Origin: Isoetes taiwanensis
Taxonomy: Eukaryota; Streptophyta; Lycopodiopsida; Isoetales; Isoetaceae
Assembly (NCBI GenBank): GCA_021234155.1
Contig: JAJEKV010000131.1
Coordinates: 806,001 to 870,000 of the forward strand
DNA: 64,000 nucleotides
Direction: 5' to 3'
Shown here piece by piece: positions 44,530 through 55,934 of the stretch (its first letter is position 1; each line of letters begins with the position of its first letter). The notes beneath the pieces are model-generated. The model was not told the origin of the DNA. It searched no databases and saw only the letters and a program-made list of their open reading frames with translations. A program made the translations under genes and the position numbers.

Positions 44530-46179
44530 TGCTTATTTTCCAGTGTCACGTAGAATACATTGCTGAAATGTTAGTCGTATGTGCTTATTTTTCAGTTTGA
44601 CGAGGATCTTCGCAGCATGAACTACCGCATGGAGGCCACGATGTGCTACCATTGAATCTCAGGAGGAAGTTTGTCATGTAAACCATTGTTGTTGGCAGGC
44701 TCTCAAGACAATTTAATTGTATAGAGTTGGTGCTGAAGCAAAGATCTATTGCCATTTTCACCACAATGGTCTAAGCGTTGTAGCTTTTATGGCTGCAATT
44801 TCTGTTCTGCTGGATTTCTGTTCTATGTTCGTTAATGTGTCTAAAAGAGTTTATAACTCGCCCCTTTATGATTCTTCTTCAGGTTGGTGATTCTTCAACG
44901 TCTATTTGTGAGATCTTTGATTGTACAAGAAAATTCCAAAGAAAATCTTTGAACCATAACGTCTTAAAATCGTTCTGTGCAACCAACATACATCATGCCT
45001 TGCCTCCTTCTCTACTCTCCTATTCTCCTGCTCTCATGTGTGAGATATTTTGTTTTTCCAACAATACTAAAACAATTATGTAGCTTAACAAGCTTGCCTG
45101 GGTTATCCGCTACCAAATAACATGCTTTATTATATTGATTAAACCATGTTAAATCCTCCATTGACAGCCATATATTATTATTTTGCTGACGAATATTTTG
45201 CTAGAGTGAATGAAGATGAAAGTCTCGGTGCAGGTCAGATTTTTGGATTGTGCAGCTCATTATTGAGAGTAAAAAGATATAAACTTTGAGAACTATTTGT
45301 TGTTCCATATCTTTCTATTTCCTAACTATCTTCTATTGATTTGCCATACAAAAGAACGTGAAGAACTTGCATTGGTATCCAATCAAAAAAAGTTCGAGAC
45401 TTGATGAAAGGTGGGCTTGTAAAATGGTCAATGAAAATAGCACTTCATTCTCACTGTGCACCCTTTGGAGACCACAAAAAACATCAAGAGGATCCTCATC
45501 TCCTGTGATATTTGTTAAAGGGGTTTAAAACTTTTTCCACCAAGTGGTAAACCCTCTCTTTCTCTCTTTCTATATGAAGCATGATCCATCTTTAGACTTA
45601 ACATTTTGTTTTTCTGGTATTTATTGGAACTTCTGTTCGTATGGGATATTTGATTCGTCATTAGACTCTTGCTTTGCTATCTGTGGCCTTTGTCATTGTG
45701 CATGCTAGCTGTTAGATTGTGCATGCATGTTACCTGTGGGGAGGTCTATGACATCCTAAGCACCCCTCTTGAAATTATTCAGGCTCCTAAAGGAGAAAAC
45801 CATGGCCACGGTCAAAGGAAGCAATTCTTTAGGGTTACATTTCTAAAGATTTGGTCACTTTATTCGTTGTTTGTGCTCATGATGTAAGAGAAATGATTTT
45901 GTTAATGCAAATGGAATAGCAACCCTGAATTTTCTCTTGGAAAGATGTTTCCTTTTAAAAGAGGAATGTAATGCTTTGCTTACTATTTTGTAGAGGCACT
46001 AGGAGTTAGACTGATTTCTCTTTATCTCAATCAATTTAATTCTCAGGATGATCTTTTATCTATAACAGTACTACGGCTATGCTAACATGTGGAAGCTTGC
46101 AAGGCAAGGTAGATGCATGTCTTTGTTTAACAACAGATCAAGGTCCAGGGTGGTTCTTTGTCCATTGGATGGTTCTTTT
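44530..46179. other. gene-free stretch
   Basis: No gene, RNA or repeat that I can support. Confidence 0.4.
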
Positions 46180-46430
46180 TTAGCTCAAAATAGTCCGTTT
46201 GCTCGAAATTGGCAGACCATGACAGCTTACAATAATGTTTTGTGGCTGTGAATAAGGCTTGGCAGCACCCCATATTGTTTTTGTTAGAATAGAGGGCAAT
46301 CCCTAATATTCTTCTACCAATTTGATTCAGCTTGATGGAAATAGCATATCTCTATTGATTGGAGCTAATGAATGCATTACATTCTGCAAGTCAGAATTTT
46401 GCAATTGCTCATGTATATGCATTGTCCTAC
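46180..46430 (+). repeat. 250-bp diverged repeat, left copy flanking a LINE
   Basis: It aligns with 49237-49490: GGC(T)TGGCAGCACCCCATATTG against GGCATTGCAGCACCCCACATTG, TAGAATAG, GCTAATGAATGCATTACATTCTGCA against GCTAATTAATAATTGCATTCCATTCTGCA, then CAGAATT and CAAT(T)GCTC. The two copies bracket the LINE at 46440-49229. Confidence 0.65.
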
Positions 46431-46439
46431 CACAATGGC

Positions 46440-49229
46440 CATCTTCCCACGGGTACACTTGCGGGGCGGGGACAATCGGCGGGCTGGTAATGTCGTGGAT
46501 TATGTCATAGTAGGCTAGCGGGGATGTACACCTTGTCGACCATTTCCGCGTCGACGGACGGACGGTCCGGGGAGGCCGACCGGATCACCTCCCACTCTAT
46601 GTGGCACGGCCCGGTAGCTCACGCTCCCCTCAATAGCGACACCTTGCGGGGAGCCGGTTGCGCTTGGATTATGGCGAGCGGAGGGTTCTGTTGACATGCT
46701 TTCTTGAAGCCCTCGAAGCGATTCTGCGGGCCCAACCCCGGTTTGGAAGCGACAAGCCGACCAACTGGTTCGCTCCACCGAATAAGGCTGAGCGGAGGTG
46801 CTTTGGGAGACCTCCCCGCCAAAGATCGAGGCGCAACCTTGGCGTGGGGATGGTTTGATCTTTGGAGTGTAAGCGCCAAATCGCCTCCGTCTCATCGTGG
46901 ATCGGGACACCGAGCTCAGGCCACCGACCGATGCGCCTTCCTTAAGGAAACAAGGCAAAGGTGCACGGCCGGGCACCAAGGAGAAATGTTAGGCCTACTA
47001 GGCGCCCACGAGAACTTTTACGGCGCGGGGGGTACTCTGCTGAGCCAGCCGCGGCCTATAAGGGAACATCTTGGCTGATTGCAATGGGACCCGATGCACC
47101 AGCGGCTTTATGATCCCGGGGAACCGAGGGCCGGATGTGCCCCACAACATGGCCCCGGTGATCCGAAGAAGATGTGAAGAGAGTACGCTGCCTTTGGCTA
47201 ATGGGAAGGCAACGGACTTAGGCGACACAGCGGAGTTGCTCAAGTGGGGCGGGACAGCCCATGGTGCCGATCGCTGGCGGAAGCCAAGAGGGTTTTCGGT
47301 CATGGACCACAAGCAAGATTGTTCCGATCTACAAGGCGGGGGACCCACACTGTCTAACCAATTACCGAACCATCATGGTCATTTCGGTGTTTGCCCGTGT
47401 CTTGTGCGGGCATTCTCGAAGCAGCGAGGTAACGGAGATGAGGCGGTAGTCGGGGCAGGCACCCGAGGCGGGCTTAGACCTCGACATTCGACCATTGATC
47501 ACATCTTCACACTCGGGGCCACGGTCGAGGACACGAGGAGGCCGTCGAGGGGGACATGTCTTCTGGCATTTTGTGGACTTTGCAAAAGCTTTTGACCACG
47601 TTCCCCGGGAAAAGTTGTGGGCGAGATTGCACCATCTGGGGCTCCCTATGGATCTATAGAATGCGATTAATACAGACCGGGTATGCGAGGAGGCTGCCTG
47701 AGCAAGCTGGAAGGGCCGGTCATTTGCCCAGTAGCATTGGAGTTAGGCAAGGTTGTCCTCTCTCACCCACACTCTTTGGACTTTACATTGACCGGTTGGG
47801 CTTGGCTTCTTTGCCAATGGGAGGGCCGGTATCTGACTCTTGCACCAGGTCATCCAGCAGCTCATCTATGTGGATGATATGGACCTCTTGGCCCATACAC
47901 CAGAGGGCATGTGGGCACACCTAGATGCCCTGGACACATTTGCGCGAGGCGACGGACATGCGTGTCAACTTTGGCCAAGACTAAGGTGGTCCTCATATCC
48001 TCCTCCCGTCATCCGGCACCTCCAGGCTCACTTATTAGGGGCGGATGGTAGAGGTCACACCCGGCTACAAGTACACGGGGGTGGAATTTCCGATCCCTCA
48101 ACGTATTGGTATGCATCCATTAAGCCGGTGGTTGTGTGAGGTTGGAAGGCGTATGCATAATGCAAAACAATAGTCCGCGAGGCAGAGCTGTATGGCTGGG
48201 GCCACGGTCACATTTGTTTGAACCTTTGGTGGAGCCAGTTCTTACGTATGGGGTCGAGGTGTGGGGCCTAGTGGTGTCTTTGGCGACTTGGAGCGACTTA
48301 GAAGCGAGTCGAAGGCATTTTTGTAGCGGGCGCTTGGGGTCAAGCCCTGGAGTTCCATATCGGATCTTGTTGCGAGAGAGGCGATTCCGCGCCCTGCGGC
48401 ATGCGATACCCTCAATAGACACATTGTTTATTTCGAGGAAAGTAGCCGAGCATAGGCGACCTTTCGGCTCACGCACTTGGCTTATTTGTGGTGATGAGCA
48501 TAGCGACTTCGAGGATTGTTGGAAGGACAAAGAACCCGGTGGGCTGGCGCCTTTGGAATGTAGATGCACATAGGTGCGTCGAGGTGCACACAAAGGTGAG
48601 GGTACTTGGACTCTTGTTTTCTTGGTGGGACCACCATGCTGGAAAACGGTAAAGATGGCACACTACAAGCGGCACATAAACCCCACCACGGTTGAGGCCC
48701 TGGCGTACTGCGTTTCGGTTGCCCATGAAGACACGCGGGATCAGCGTCCCATTTGAGCGGGGGCCCACCATCTTCGGCTTGAGGCAGATGCCGGTGGGTT
48801 GGAGAGCCCGGCCCGGGCGAGGCTTTGTCGGTGTTGCCGGTGGGGTTGTTGAGGATGAAAGCCATGCCTTCCAGTACATCCGACCTATAGTCGGTTCGGG
48901 CTCGCTTCGTTCTCTTCTTTGCGACACAGTGCATTTTGCCGCGAGCTACTTTCGATGCGCCGTTAGTTCGATCCCTTGGCTCCTACCTCCAGGAGGTTTT
49001 GGATCTGCGGACTCACCTCGCCTGCCGCCACGAAGTCTTGAGGAAATTCATGTATATATGTATATTTATGCAATTTTGCCCGGCGGAACTTGTTCTTTGT
49101 GGCAGTTTTCCCCCGTAAGGGGGTTTTTAATCCAGGGTAGCAAGACTTCTTTGCACCCATGTAATTTGGGTCCCATAGGCCGATTGGCCTCCGCGGACGA
49201 TAAAAGAACCTTCCTTCCTTCCTTCCTTC
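46440..49229 (+). mobile_element. GC-rich LINE, 5'-truncated, frameshifted, with (CTTC)n tail
   Basis: Endonuclease carboxyl motifs open it: AGNVVDYVIVG (about 46482) and DHLPLYV (about 46584). RT follows over many frames: KIVPIYKAGDP with NYRTIMVISVFARVL (about 47310-47400), FVDFAKAFDHVPREKLW (about 47570-47620) and LIYVDDMDLLAHTPEG (about 47860-47910) with the catalytic YVDD. The LINE at 60476 has the same order (VVDYIIA, HKSGD..NYRTIVV, FVDFSKAFDTV, LLYDDDVVLLS), so the two belong to one clade. The 3' end CATAGGCCGATTGGCCTCCG then AAAAGAACC runs into CTTC repeats at 49209-49229. Every frame is broken by small indels. Confidence 0.85.
49209..49229 (+). repeat. (CTTC)n tail of the LINE
   Basis: Five CTTC/TTCC units follow the LINE 3' end. 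Simple-repeat tails rather than poly(A) are typical of RTE- and CR1-like LINEs. Confidence 0.8.
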
Positions 49230-49236
49230 CACTAAG

Positions 49237-49490
49237 TTGTGCTTTTTTAGAAATGATATGTTTTGTTGAAATTGCCAAACCATGATGGTTTACCATAATT
49301 GTTCTCATTATATGAACCAGGCATTGCAGCACCCCACATTGCTTTCTCTAGAATAGGGTAAATACCAAATAGTCTCGTGCCAACTTGGTCCTGCCTAAAA
49401 GTAATAAGCATCTTTCTAAGGACTGCAGCTAATTAATAATTGCATTCCATTCTGCATGACAGAATTCAGCAATGCTCCTAATGTCTAAAT
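49237..49490 (+). repeat. 250-bp diverged repeat, right copy flanking a LINE
   Basis: This is the partner of 46180-46430. The divergence is far greater than expected for a target-site duplication, so it predates the LINE or belongs to a larger structure. Confidence 0.65.
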
Positions 49491-49680
49491 CATTTTGCTA
49501 TATGTAGCTTTAGTTGCATATAATTTGTTGAGCACATAACAAAAATGTTATGAAGGGTTAGCAACCTTGGTGTACATGCATGGCAGAAAATTCGGATCAG
49601 ACATGGTTCAAGTTGAATTATTGGGCTCTTACTTGAAATTGATGAGGGTAACTAGCAGGTGCTTCTGCATACTGCATACG

Positions 49681-49879
49681 TACAAAACAACTGATCCATG
49701 CCCCAACTTATGTTTTGTTCATTCCCTCATATCTGTCGAATCCGATTTCCATATTCCAATCCATAATAAATAATCATGTTTAAAACAAATGATCCATGCC
49801 CCAATTTATGTCAAATTTGTTCACTGCCCCATTTGTGTTGAACCTATTTCCATATTCCATTCCATAATAAATAATCATG
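49681..49879. repeat. about 100-bp tandem duplication
   Basis: 49681-49778 and 49779-49879 share AACAA(C/A)TGATCCATGCCCC at the start and CCATAATAAATAATCATG at the end, with moderate divergence between. Confidence 0.85.
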
Positions 49880-50260
49880 CTCAAAAAGTTACATGCCCAT
49901 TATATACATAACTCCAACACATTCACCTCCCACAACCTAGAGAGGACACATGACCACACACATGTTCCTATTTAATCAAAAGACTTAGGTTTATCTACAT
50001 CATCATCTTCCCTATGGGGTAACTCTCTAGCAAACGTGTATAGCACTTCCTAAAATGGTGCAAAATAAGTTTTTGTTAGTTTTCTAACTTAGTGCTCCAA
50101 TACGCATTTCCATACATTTGTACCCATTCATCTATAACTATAGAGTGACGAAGGCAACTATAGTTTACTTTTGTGCCTGGGAAACCTCATATTGGTGTCT
50201 TATGTTGAACAAATATTCTCTCATAGAAAGATACTATAATATAACCAATGGATAATGCAA

Positions 50261-50309
50261 TCTTAACTAACCAAAAAAAAAAAAAAAAAAAAAAATCTTA
50301 ACTAACCAA
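50261..50309 (+). mobile_element. minimal retroinsertion: poly(A) within a 14-bp target duplication
   Basis: TCTTAACTAACCAA occurs at 50261-50274 and again at 50296-50309, with only A residues (50273-50295) between. This is the footprint of target-primed reverse transcription that copied nothing but a poly(A) tail. Confidence 0.7.
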
Positions 50310-50446
50310 GATCAATCACATATTGGGACATCATTTTACACTTACCCTATGCCTCCCCTTTCCTCTTCGTAAATTACAACATGCCCCATACAAGCAAGAG
50401 ATGATGCCAAATGAATGTCATGTTTTACCCACATTGCCACGTTGCA

Positions 50447-50915
50447 TTGCAAAACCTAATGATATATTCTACATAGGACTAAGGCCCAGATTCCATTACG
50501 AGTCTGCCACTTTTTTTTTCTATTCTAACTTCCATGCTTATTTCCGGACTCATGATTCCACTACAGCTCCGACAGTCTTCTTAAGAACACTGGTATGCTT
50601 ATGTGGCAGATCTTAGAAGGTGGTAACAGAAACTCCCCGGGGATCTTGCCTGGGAGTTAAATCGGGTGCCACATCAGAAATTCTTGGACTGTAGTGGAAT
50701 GCAGAAATGAGGATTTCTTGCTGCCGTGGAGCTCTCAGGTTCATCCACCTCTGATCTTCCACCGAAGTGGAATCTGGGCCTAACAAACAATGTAAACAAG
50801 CACTCTTTCCTATTTATACATCGTTACATCAATAAACCTAATGACATCTTCCACATAGGACTAATAAACAATACCAAAGAAACACTCTTTGCTATTTACA
50901 CATCACTACCCTCGC
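50447..50915. repeat. about 95-bp tandem duplication, first copy split by the MITE
   Basis: ACCTAATGATATATTCTACATAGGACTAA (split by the MITE), continuing CAAACAATGTAAACAAGCAC after it, parallels ACCTAATGACATCTTCCACA and onward at about 50836-50910. The second copy never received the MITE. Confidence 0.8.
50483..50780. mobile_element. Tourist-like MITE, 298 bp
   Basis: Terminal inverted repeats GGCCCAGATTCCA (50483-50495) and TGGAATCTGGGCC (50768-50780) are perfect over 13 bp. The flanking TAA at 50480-50482 and 50781-50783 is the PIF/Harbinger target duplication. A paralogous empty site (...CACATAGGACTAATAAACAA, about 50850-50871) lies 80 bases away. Confidence 0.9.
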
Positions 50916-50975
50916 ATGTTGTAACTAAAGCCAGGCAATGCTGGGAACTGTCAATAGTATGTTTTAAGAGGAAAT

Positions 50976-51067
50976 CTTCTCGGCTCTTGATTAAACCATA
51001 TATTAAGGTTAAGAGCAAATTTTCTCTCGGCTCTCAATTAAACCATATATTAAGGTTGAAATTTCGT
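50976..51067. repeat. short tandem duplication of about 46 bp
   Basis: Two copies of TCTCGGCTCT(T/C)(G/A)ATTAAAC, each continuing into CATATATTAAGGTT, lie just downstream of the PLC stop. Confidence 0.8.
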
Positions 51068-51182
51068 ATCATTAGAAGTTATTCACCGATATGTCTGTCA
51101 TGCATCGGATACTAAAACGGTCAATAAAAACACCAAATTCTTATTTTGGTTTTGTTTCGAGGGGAGAGGGAAGATGCTGTCG

Positions 51183-54140
51183 TCACGCAATGGCAGCTTC
51201 TTCCCCGGCTTCATGCAAATCCAGGTAACACAACAGCTTCGAACTTTTGATTTTCCCTTTCTTTGAGCTTAGCTGCACAGTTCTGATACCACTTCTTAGC
51301 TCTTGCACATGAAAACAAGCTTGGCCAACAAAATCATTCTTGCTAACACCATCAGCTTCCCATACTTCCATCCTTAGAATCGCAAGTTCGGGTACTACAT
51401 AAACATTCGAAATACATTAGTGGATCCATCATCCTTCTGTCACTGGTCTCCTATTTACCTAGTTAGGTTTTTAATTAGACTCTAATGTTTACTTGTTCAA
51501 CTTTGAAGAATAATGCTGGGTATATTAAAGCTACATTTCCATTTTTTTTCTCGCAGATTCTCTGAAAATGTATTGAATGTACCTGTTATTGGGAAGACAA
51601 ATTCTTCAGTCTCCCAGTTTGGTTGAATATTTTGATTTGATACTTGCGTAGTGAATTTCCTCTTATCATTTTGTACGCCGTGCATAGCAACCTATATTGT
51701 AATGCAGGTCAAGTATGATCATTCTCTGTTAATCCGATCAACACATTATTCAGATGCATAAGAGCAGGGGTTGGAACATGCTGCAGAGACAAAGTCAGAT
51801 TTTTCTATAAATATGCTGGATCCGGTAGCCAATGCAAGTTTTGAACCATAAAAGGTGTAATTGAAGGCCATGCAGAATTTAATAAGCATATCACTATATT
51901 AATATTTGAAGCTGATTGACTACATGCCTTGGTGTAGAAGTCTGGTTTTGTAACCATGTCAAAACTCTTATGCCAATCACACCCCATCAGAACTTTTACC
52001 TGAAAAGAGAAGACAAGCATGTACCAGATTGTAATGTCAGTTACTGTTGTAGATAAAGAAACATTTCCAGGTTGACATCCATACTTAGTTTTTGCTTAAA
52101 ATTACCAGTGTCTCTGGTAATCTCGAAACTCTAAAATAAATAGAAATTCTTTGTAATGACAAAATAAACGGCCTTAAAGCATGTGGAACCAAGGGAGGTC
52201 GCAGCAGGTGGAGGGAAGGTTTACTGTAACATGGAGATTCAGAAGCAAAAGAAAACTATGCGGTGACTTTGTAAATGATTTAGACAGAACATCATTGTAC
52301 AGCCCATATTAATTCTGTGGGAATACTTTCTGCTGATTAAATAGAGGATGAGTAATGTAAAGGTATAAATTTATATACAATTCTATTAAATTCCGTAAGG
52401 TTATTTCCCTGTTCAATAGAGTAATGAATGGATGTGGTTCTTTTACCTTGAGGAAAATCTTAGGAGGTAATTGTAGCAGATCCAAGTTACCTTCTTCTAA
52501 AAGTTGACTTGGTTTTTTCACATACCCACAACCCCCGTTGGCAAGAAAGAAAGAGTGAGTTATCCATCTCGCACGGTCTTTCCCTTGCATATTTATTGCT
52601 GCCAATTGAAAACCATGACTCCATGCAAGCATTGGATCTGCATTGGATGAGTCAAATCGCAGGCCAAATGGATACATGCGGCCTAGGTTTGTTTTTGTAT
52701 ACCTGAAAAAACTGGAAGTCAGATTCCAGAAAATAGAACAAGCATGCATCATCCCAATCATGGTCTTTTCATCCAACTAACCTACCTAATAAGAGAGTGT
52801 GGGTTTTTGGACACTGATTTTTGCAACTGTGCTTCACTCATATTAGCCATGATAGCACATTCACCTGGCACAAGCTCTCCTTCAGCATCAGTATCCATTT
52901 CACTTGGCTTGGCAGAATAGATGTAAATTAATTCTTGTAATGCTGGCACTTTTGAGGTGACATCATGCTCACGTACTTTTAGATTCTCTAAACTTATTAT
53001 AGAACGGGTATTCTCAGGTTTTTGTTCGTCTGAGCTGTAGCTTTCGGAACTGTCATCATCAGACCTGTCATCCTTATCTGTCTTGTTTGGAGGAATAGCA
53101 GCTAAAGCACCCTTTGGGTCGGTTACAACCTGCACAGGCCATGTCTTAGGATGCCATATCATAAATAAAAGAGACATTTAAAAATCGTACCTGGTTAATT
53201 ATCTGCTGTTTAGGAGGAGCATCAGAAATAATTATTTGCGTTTTGAGGTCCATGGGTGAGAGAAATTCCGTGGGATTTCTTTGTTGATCTGAAGGAATAA
53301 AAAGCTCATTGCCAATGATATCCTTCAGGATCTATATTTGCCATAAATCAAGTGTCATTCTTCGTTACTTTCTCGGTAGTCTATGAAAGATTCATGATAT
53401 ACCTTTGCTGCTTCCTCTTGAAGGGAAGGAGGCAAGTGATTTTCAAGGGTGATAATGACTGGAAATTCAGAGGCAACAAATGCATTCTCTTTGATAGCTC
53501 GAACACAATCCGTGAAAGGGATCGCCTCCGTCAATGTGCTTCATATGGAGGAAAGTTAAGCATTTATAGTAACAAGAAACAAGAAGATTCTATAAATTGT
53601 TCCATACTTGCCATGAAGAACCATAATTTTTTCATCTCTTTCCCAGCAATCTAATTCGATAACCCGACATCCCATGAGCAAGGCTGCAACTATGGGGGAT
53701 GTGGAAGACTTTGATGTGAGTTGGTTGCCAGTTAGGTAGGAGTTGTGACTAGTGTATACATAGTAGTGTGCTAATGGTGCTGACATATCATGTGTCGGTT
53801 CCTATTTAGAATGCACACAAATGAACACAAGGCCCCAAAAAAATTCAACTATGAAGGCGAAGAAATTGTAAAATACTACTTAGAACTTCACCTGGCTAGT
53901 CATTTTCTGAGCAGCATTAAGAGAAGGATTCAACAGGTACTTCATGAACCCATCTACATCCAAAGTCTCGTGAGAATTTATTTCAGAAATTATTGATGCA
54001 GCATCTTCTTCGCTTATATCATGTTGAAATTGCAGATTATGTAAAAACCAAACAAAATCTTGGGCAGTAAGAAAATCCTTTCCATTGGCAGCTTGATTAA
54101 ACACAGACTTCACATACTCTGGTGGCGTGAGATAGTCCAT
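51183..54140 (-). CDS. PLC: phosphoinositide-specific phospholipase C, nine exons
   Basis: It hydrolyses phosphatidylinositol phosphates to diacylglycerol and inositol phosphates at the plasma membrane, in calcium signalling. Minus-strand exons: 54140-53892, 53801-53608, 53538-53403, 53331-53191, 53129-52786, 52702-52447, 51999-51928, 51691-51583, 51394-51183. All join in phase, giving about 570 residues, normal for plant PLCs. Order: an EF-hand-like lobe (SEEDAASIISEINSHETLDV); the X domain with YTSHNSYLTGNQL (first catalytic His), VIELDCW and LHGNTLTEAIPF (second His); an acidic linker (KTDKDDRSDDDSSESYSSDE); the Y domain (LGRMYPFGLRFDSSNADPML, NGGCGYVKKP); and a C2 domain ending at 51183. 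Introns are GT-AG except intron 7, which begins GC. The start at 54140 is the second of two close ATGs (other at 54158). The basic amino end of angiosperm PLCs is not seen, so an upstream exon may exist. No lesion is visible. Confidence 0.93.
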
Positions 54141-55934
54141 GCCTATTAAACGTATCAATTACAAAGGCTGCAAGAAAGCTTGAGAGAATGATATTTGACA
54201 GAATGATATTTGACAAGGCTCAAGCAGCGAGTATGTGTGGAATGAGCTGCAGAGGGATAATGCAAGCTCAAAATTGACGCTTGTAGAATTGGCTTCTGGA
54301 ATTAGCATCTATAACTCAAATTTCATTTAAAAGAGCATGATTCCTTAGATGTTATATATCTAGTTTGGAACTACACGCTGCTTAGAGGACAATTCTAGAA
54401 CGCTGCTTAGGAGCAGTTAGGAAGAAGAAGATAGATCCAGAAGAGGCTACAATGAAACGTGCGCAATTGACTTGGTTATTGCACAAATTCTGCTTTAAAT
54501 TCTACAAGAAATTTATCGCGAACATTTCTCTTTTTTTTCTTTGCTGTTAGAAAAGTAAGTCAATAAAAACTAATTTGCAGCGACCAAGCCGTAGACATTT
54601 TCTTTTACTTGACTGCCTTAATATCTGAAATTATGTTAGTGTTTGCATTCTTTTTCTTTTTAACATCATGTGCATCCAAACAGTTTTTCTTGTTAGTTAA
54701 ACCATCAAATTCCTTTATATATTTTTTGTCAAGGTGGAGGACCACCTTTGCTAGTCGGTCAAGAGATAATTTACTTTGCATCATGTCCATTCAAGAGGCT
54801 TGTCCTATTCATTTAGGAAATCCTTATATTATTGCAAATGAAGGTATTTAGAGGTCTTTTGTAGGATCACTTCATCCCATGATGAAGCTATGACCACATA
54901 CGGATTGCTATATATGTTCAATAAAGACTAAGGGCATTTTAAGGAAGATCAGCACCTCCGTGCTACCAATTTTTGCTTATGATTCGATATGGGCGTTTAT
55001 GTTTGATGGGTCAATTCTAGTAGATTAGGTAGATACAGAGGCCCTGACCAAAAGAATGGTGTTTTTTCTTATGTGGGTCGTGCCTAAAATTTCCAATCCG
55101 GCTCAATTACGGCAGCCGATCAGTGGAATTGCATCCATGCAAGGACATTTGCCAAGCGTCGAGCTTTGCCAGAGAAGATTAAGTATTCCCAAAAATACAT
55201 CGCGTGCAAAGATCAAAGTAGATTGCGTCGCCAAGCCAGATCCAGTTGCAGGCAATTGCAGCCAGATCCGCCTGAAGGATCGATAGAAAATGCTTCAATA
55301 AGCTTAGATTTGCACGAAGCAATTTACAGGCATGGCAGTTCCCTTTGCCCATAAATATTTTGGAGCTTTCAAGGGAAAAAGTAGCCCGCGTAGAAAAAAG
55401 AAAAATGATAGAATCCATTATATATTTTAGACTATTTTGACCCTTCATTTAAATCGTTTTCCTACGGTTGTTGGCTTCAATTTGCCCTTGGTAAATCTCC
55501 TCTTTGGCCTCGGCTTCAACCTTAATTGGAACGTGAAAACGTTTTACATGGCTAGGCTTCGAAATTTTTGATTGACATAACTAGGAAATTTGCCTATATG
55601 TTAGGGAAGCCCGTATATATCAAGCGAGATGTGGTTAATGTGGCCAGAAAGCCGTAATCAACCAGCTCCATCCCCATCTAACCCGCTTGATCCCCATGGA
55701 GCTGCGCTATCATGCTCCATTCATGGATCAAGATATATCAAAAACCCATGCATGTCCCATGCAAAAACATTGATGCATGCTCTTTAACCATTTATGGGGC
55801 CTGCAACGGTACCTGCCAATCTCCACTTCATATATTTTTGTTGTATAGTGCATGTTGCAACAGACTTTTTGTCCCTGGTCCTGTACCCTACAGGAGCAGT
55901 TGCGTGAATGCAACTCATGCACCCAAGTGGTTAA
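54141..55934. other. upstream region of PLC
   Basis: No gene is supported. On the minus strand a TATATAAAGG-type element lies at about 54712-54722, about 570 bases before the start codon. It could serve as a TATA box if the leader is long or contains an intron. Confidence 0.35.

Noticed and set aside
46515..48934. Minus-strand frames of 106-157 residues
   Set aside because: They are shadows of the GC-rich LINE, whose RT motifs are on the plus strand.
46180..49490. LTR pair of a retrotransposon around the LINE
   Set aside because: The flanking 250-bp copies are strongly diverged, lack TG...CA ends and a primer site, and the coding content is that of a LINE.
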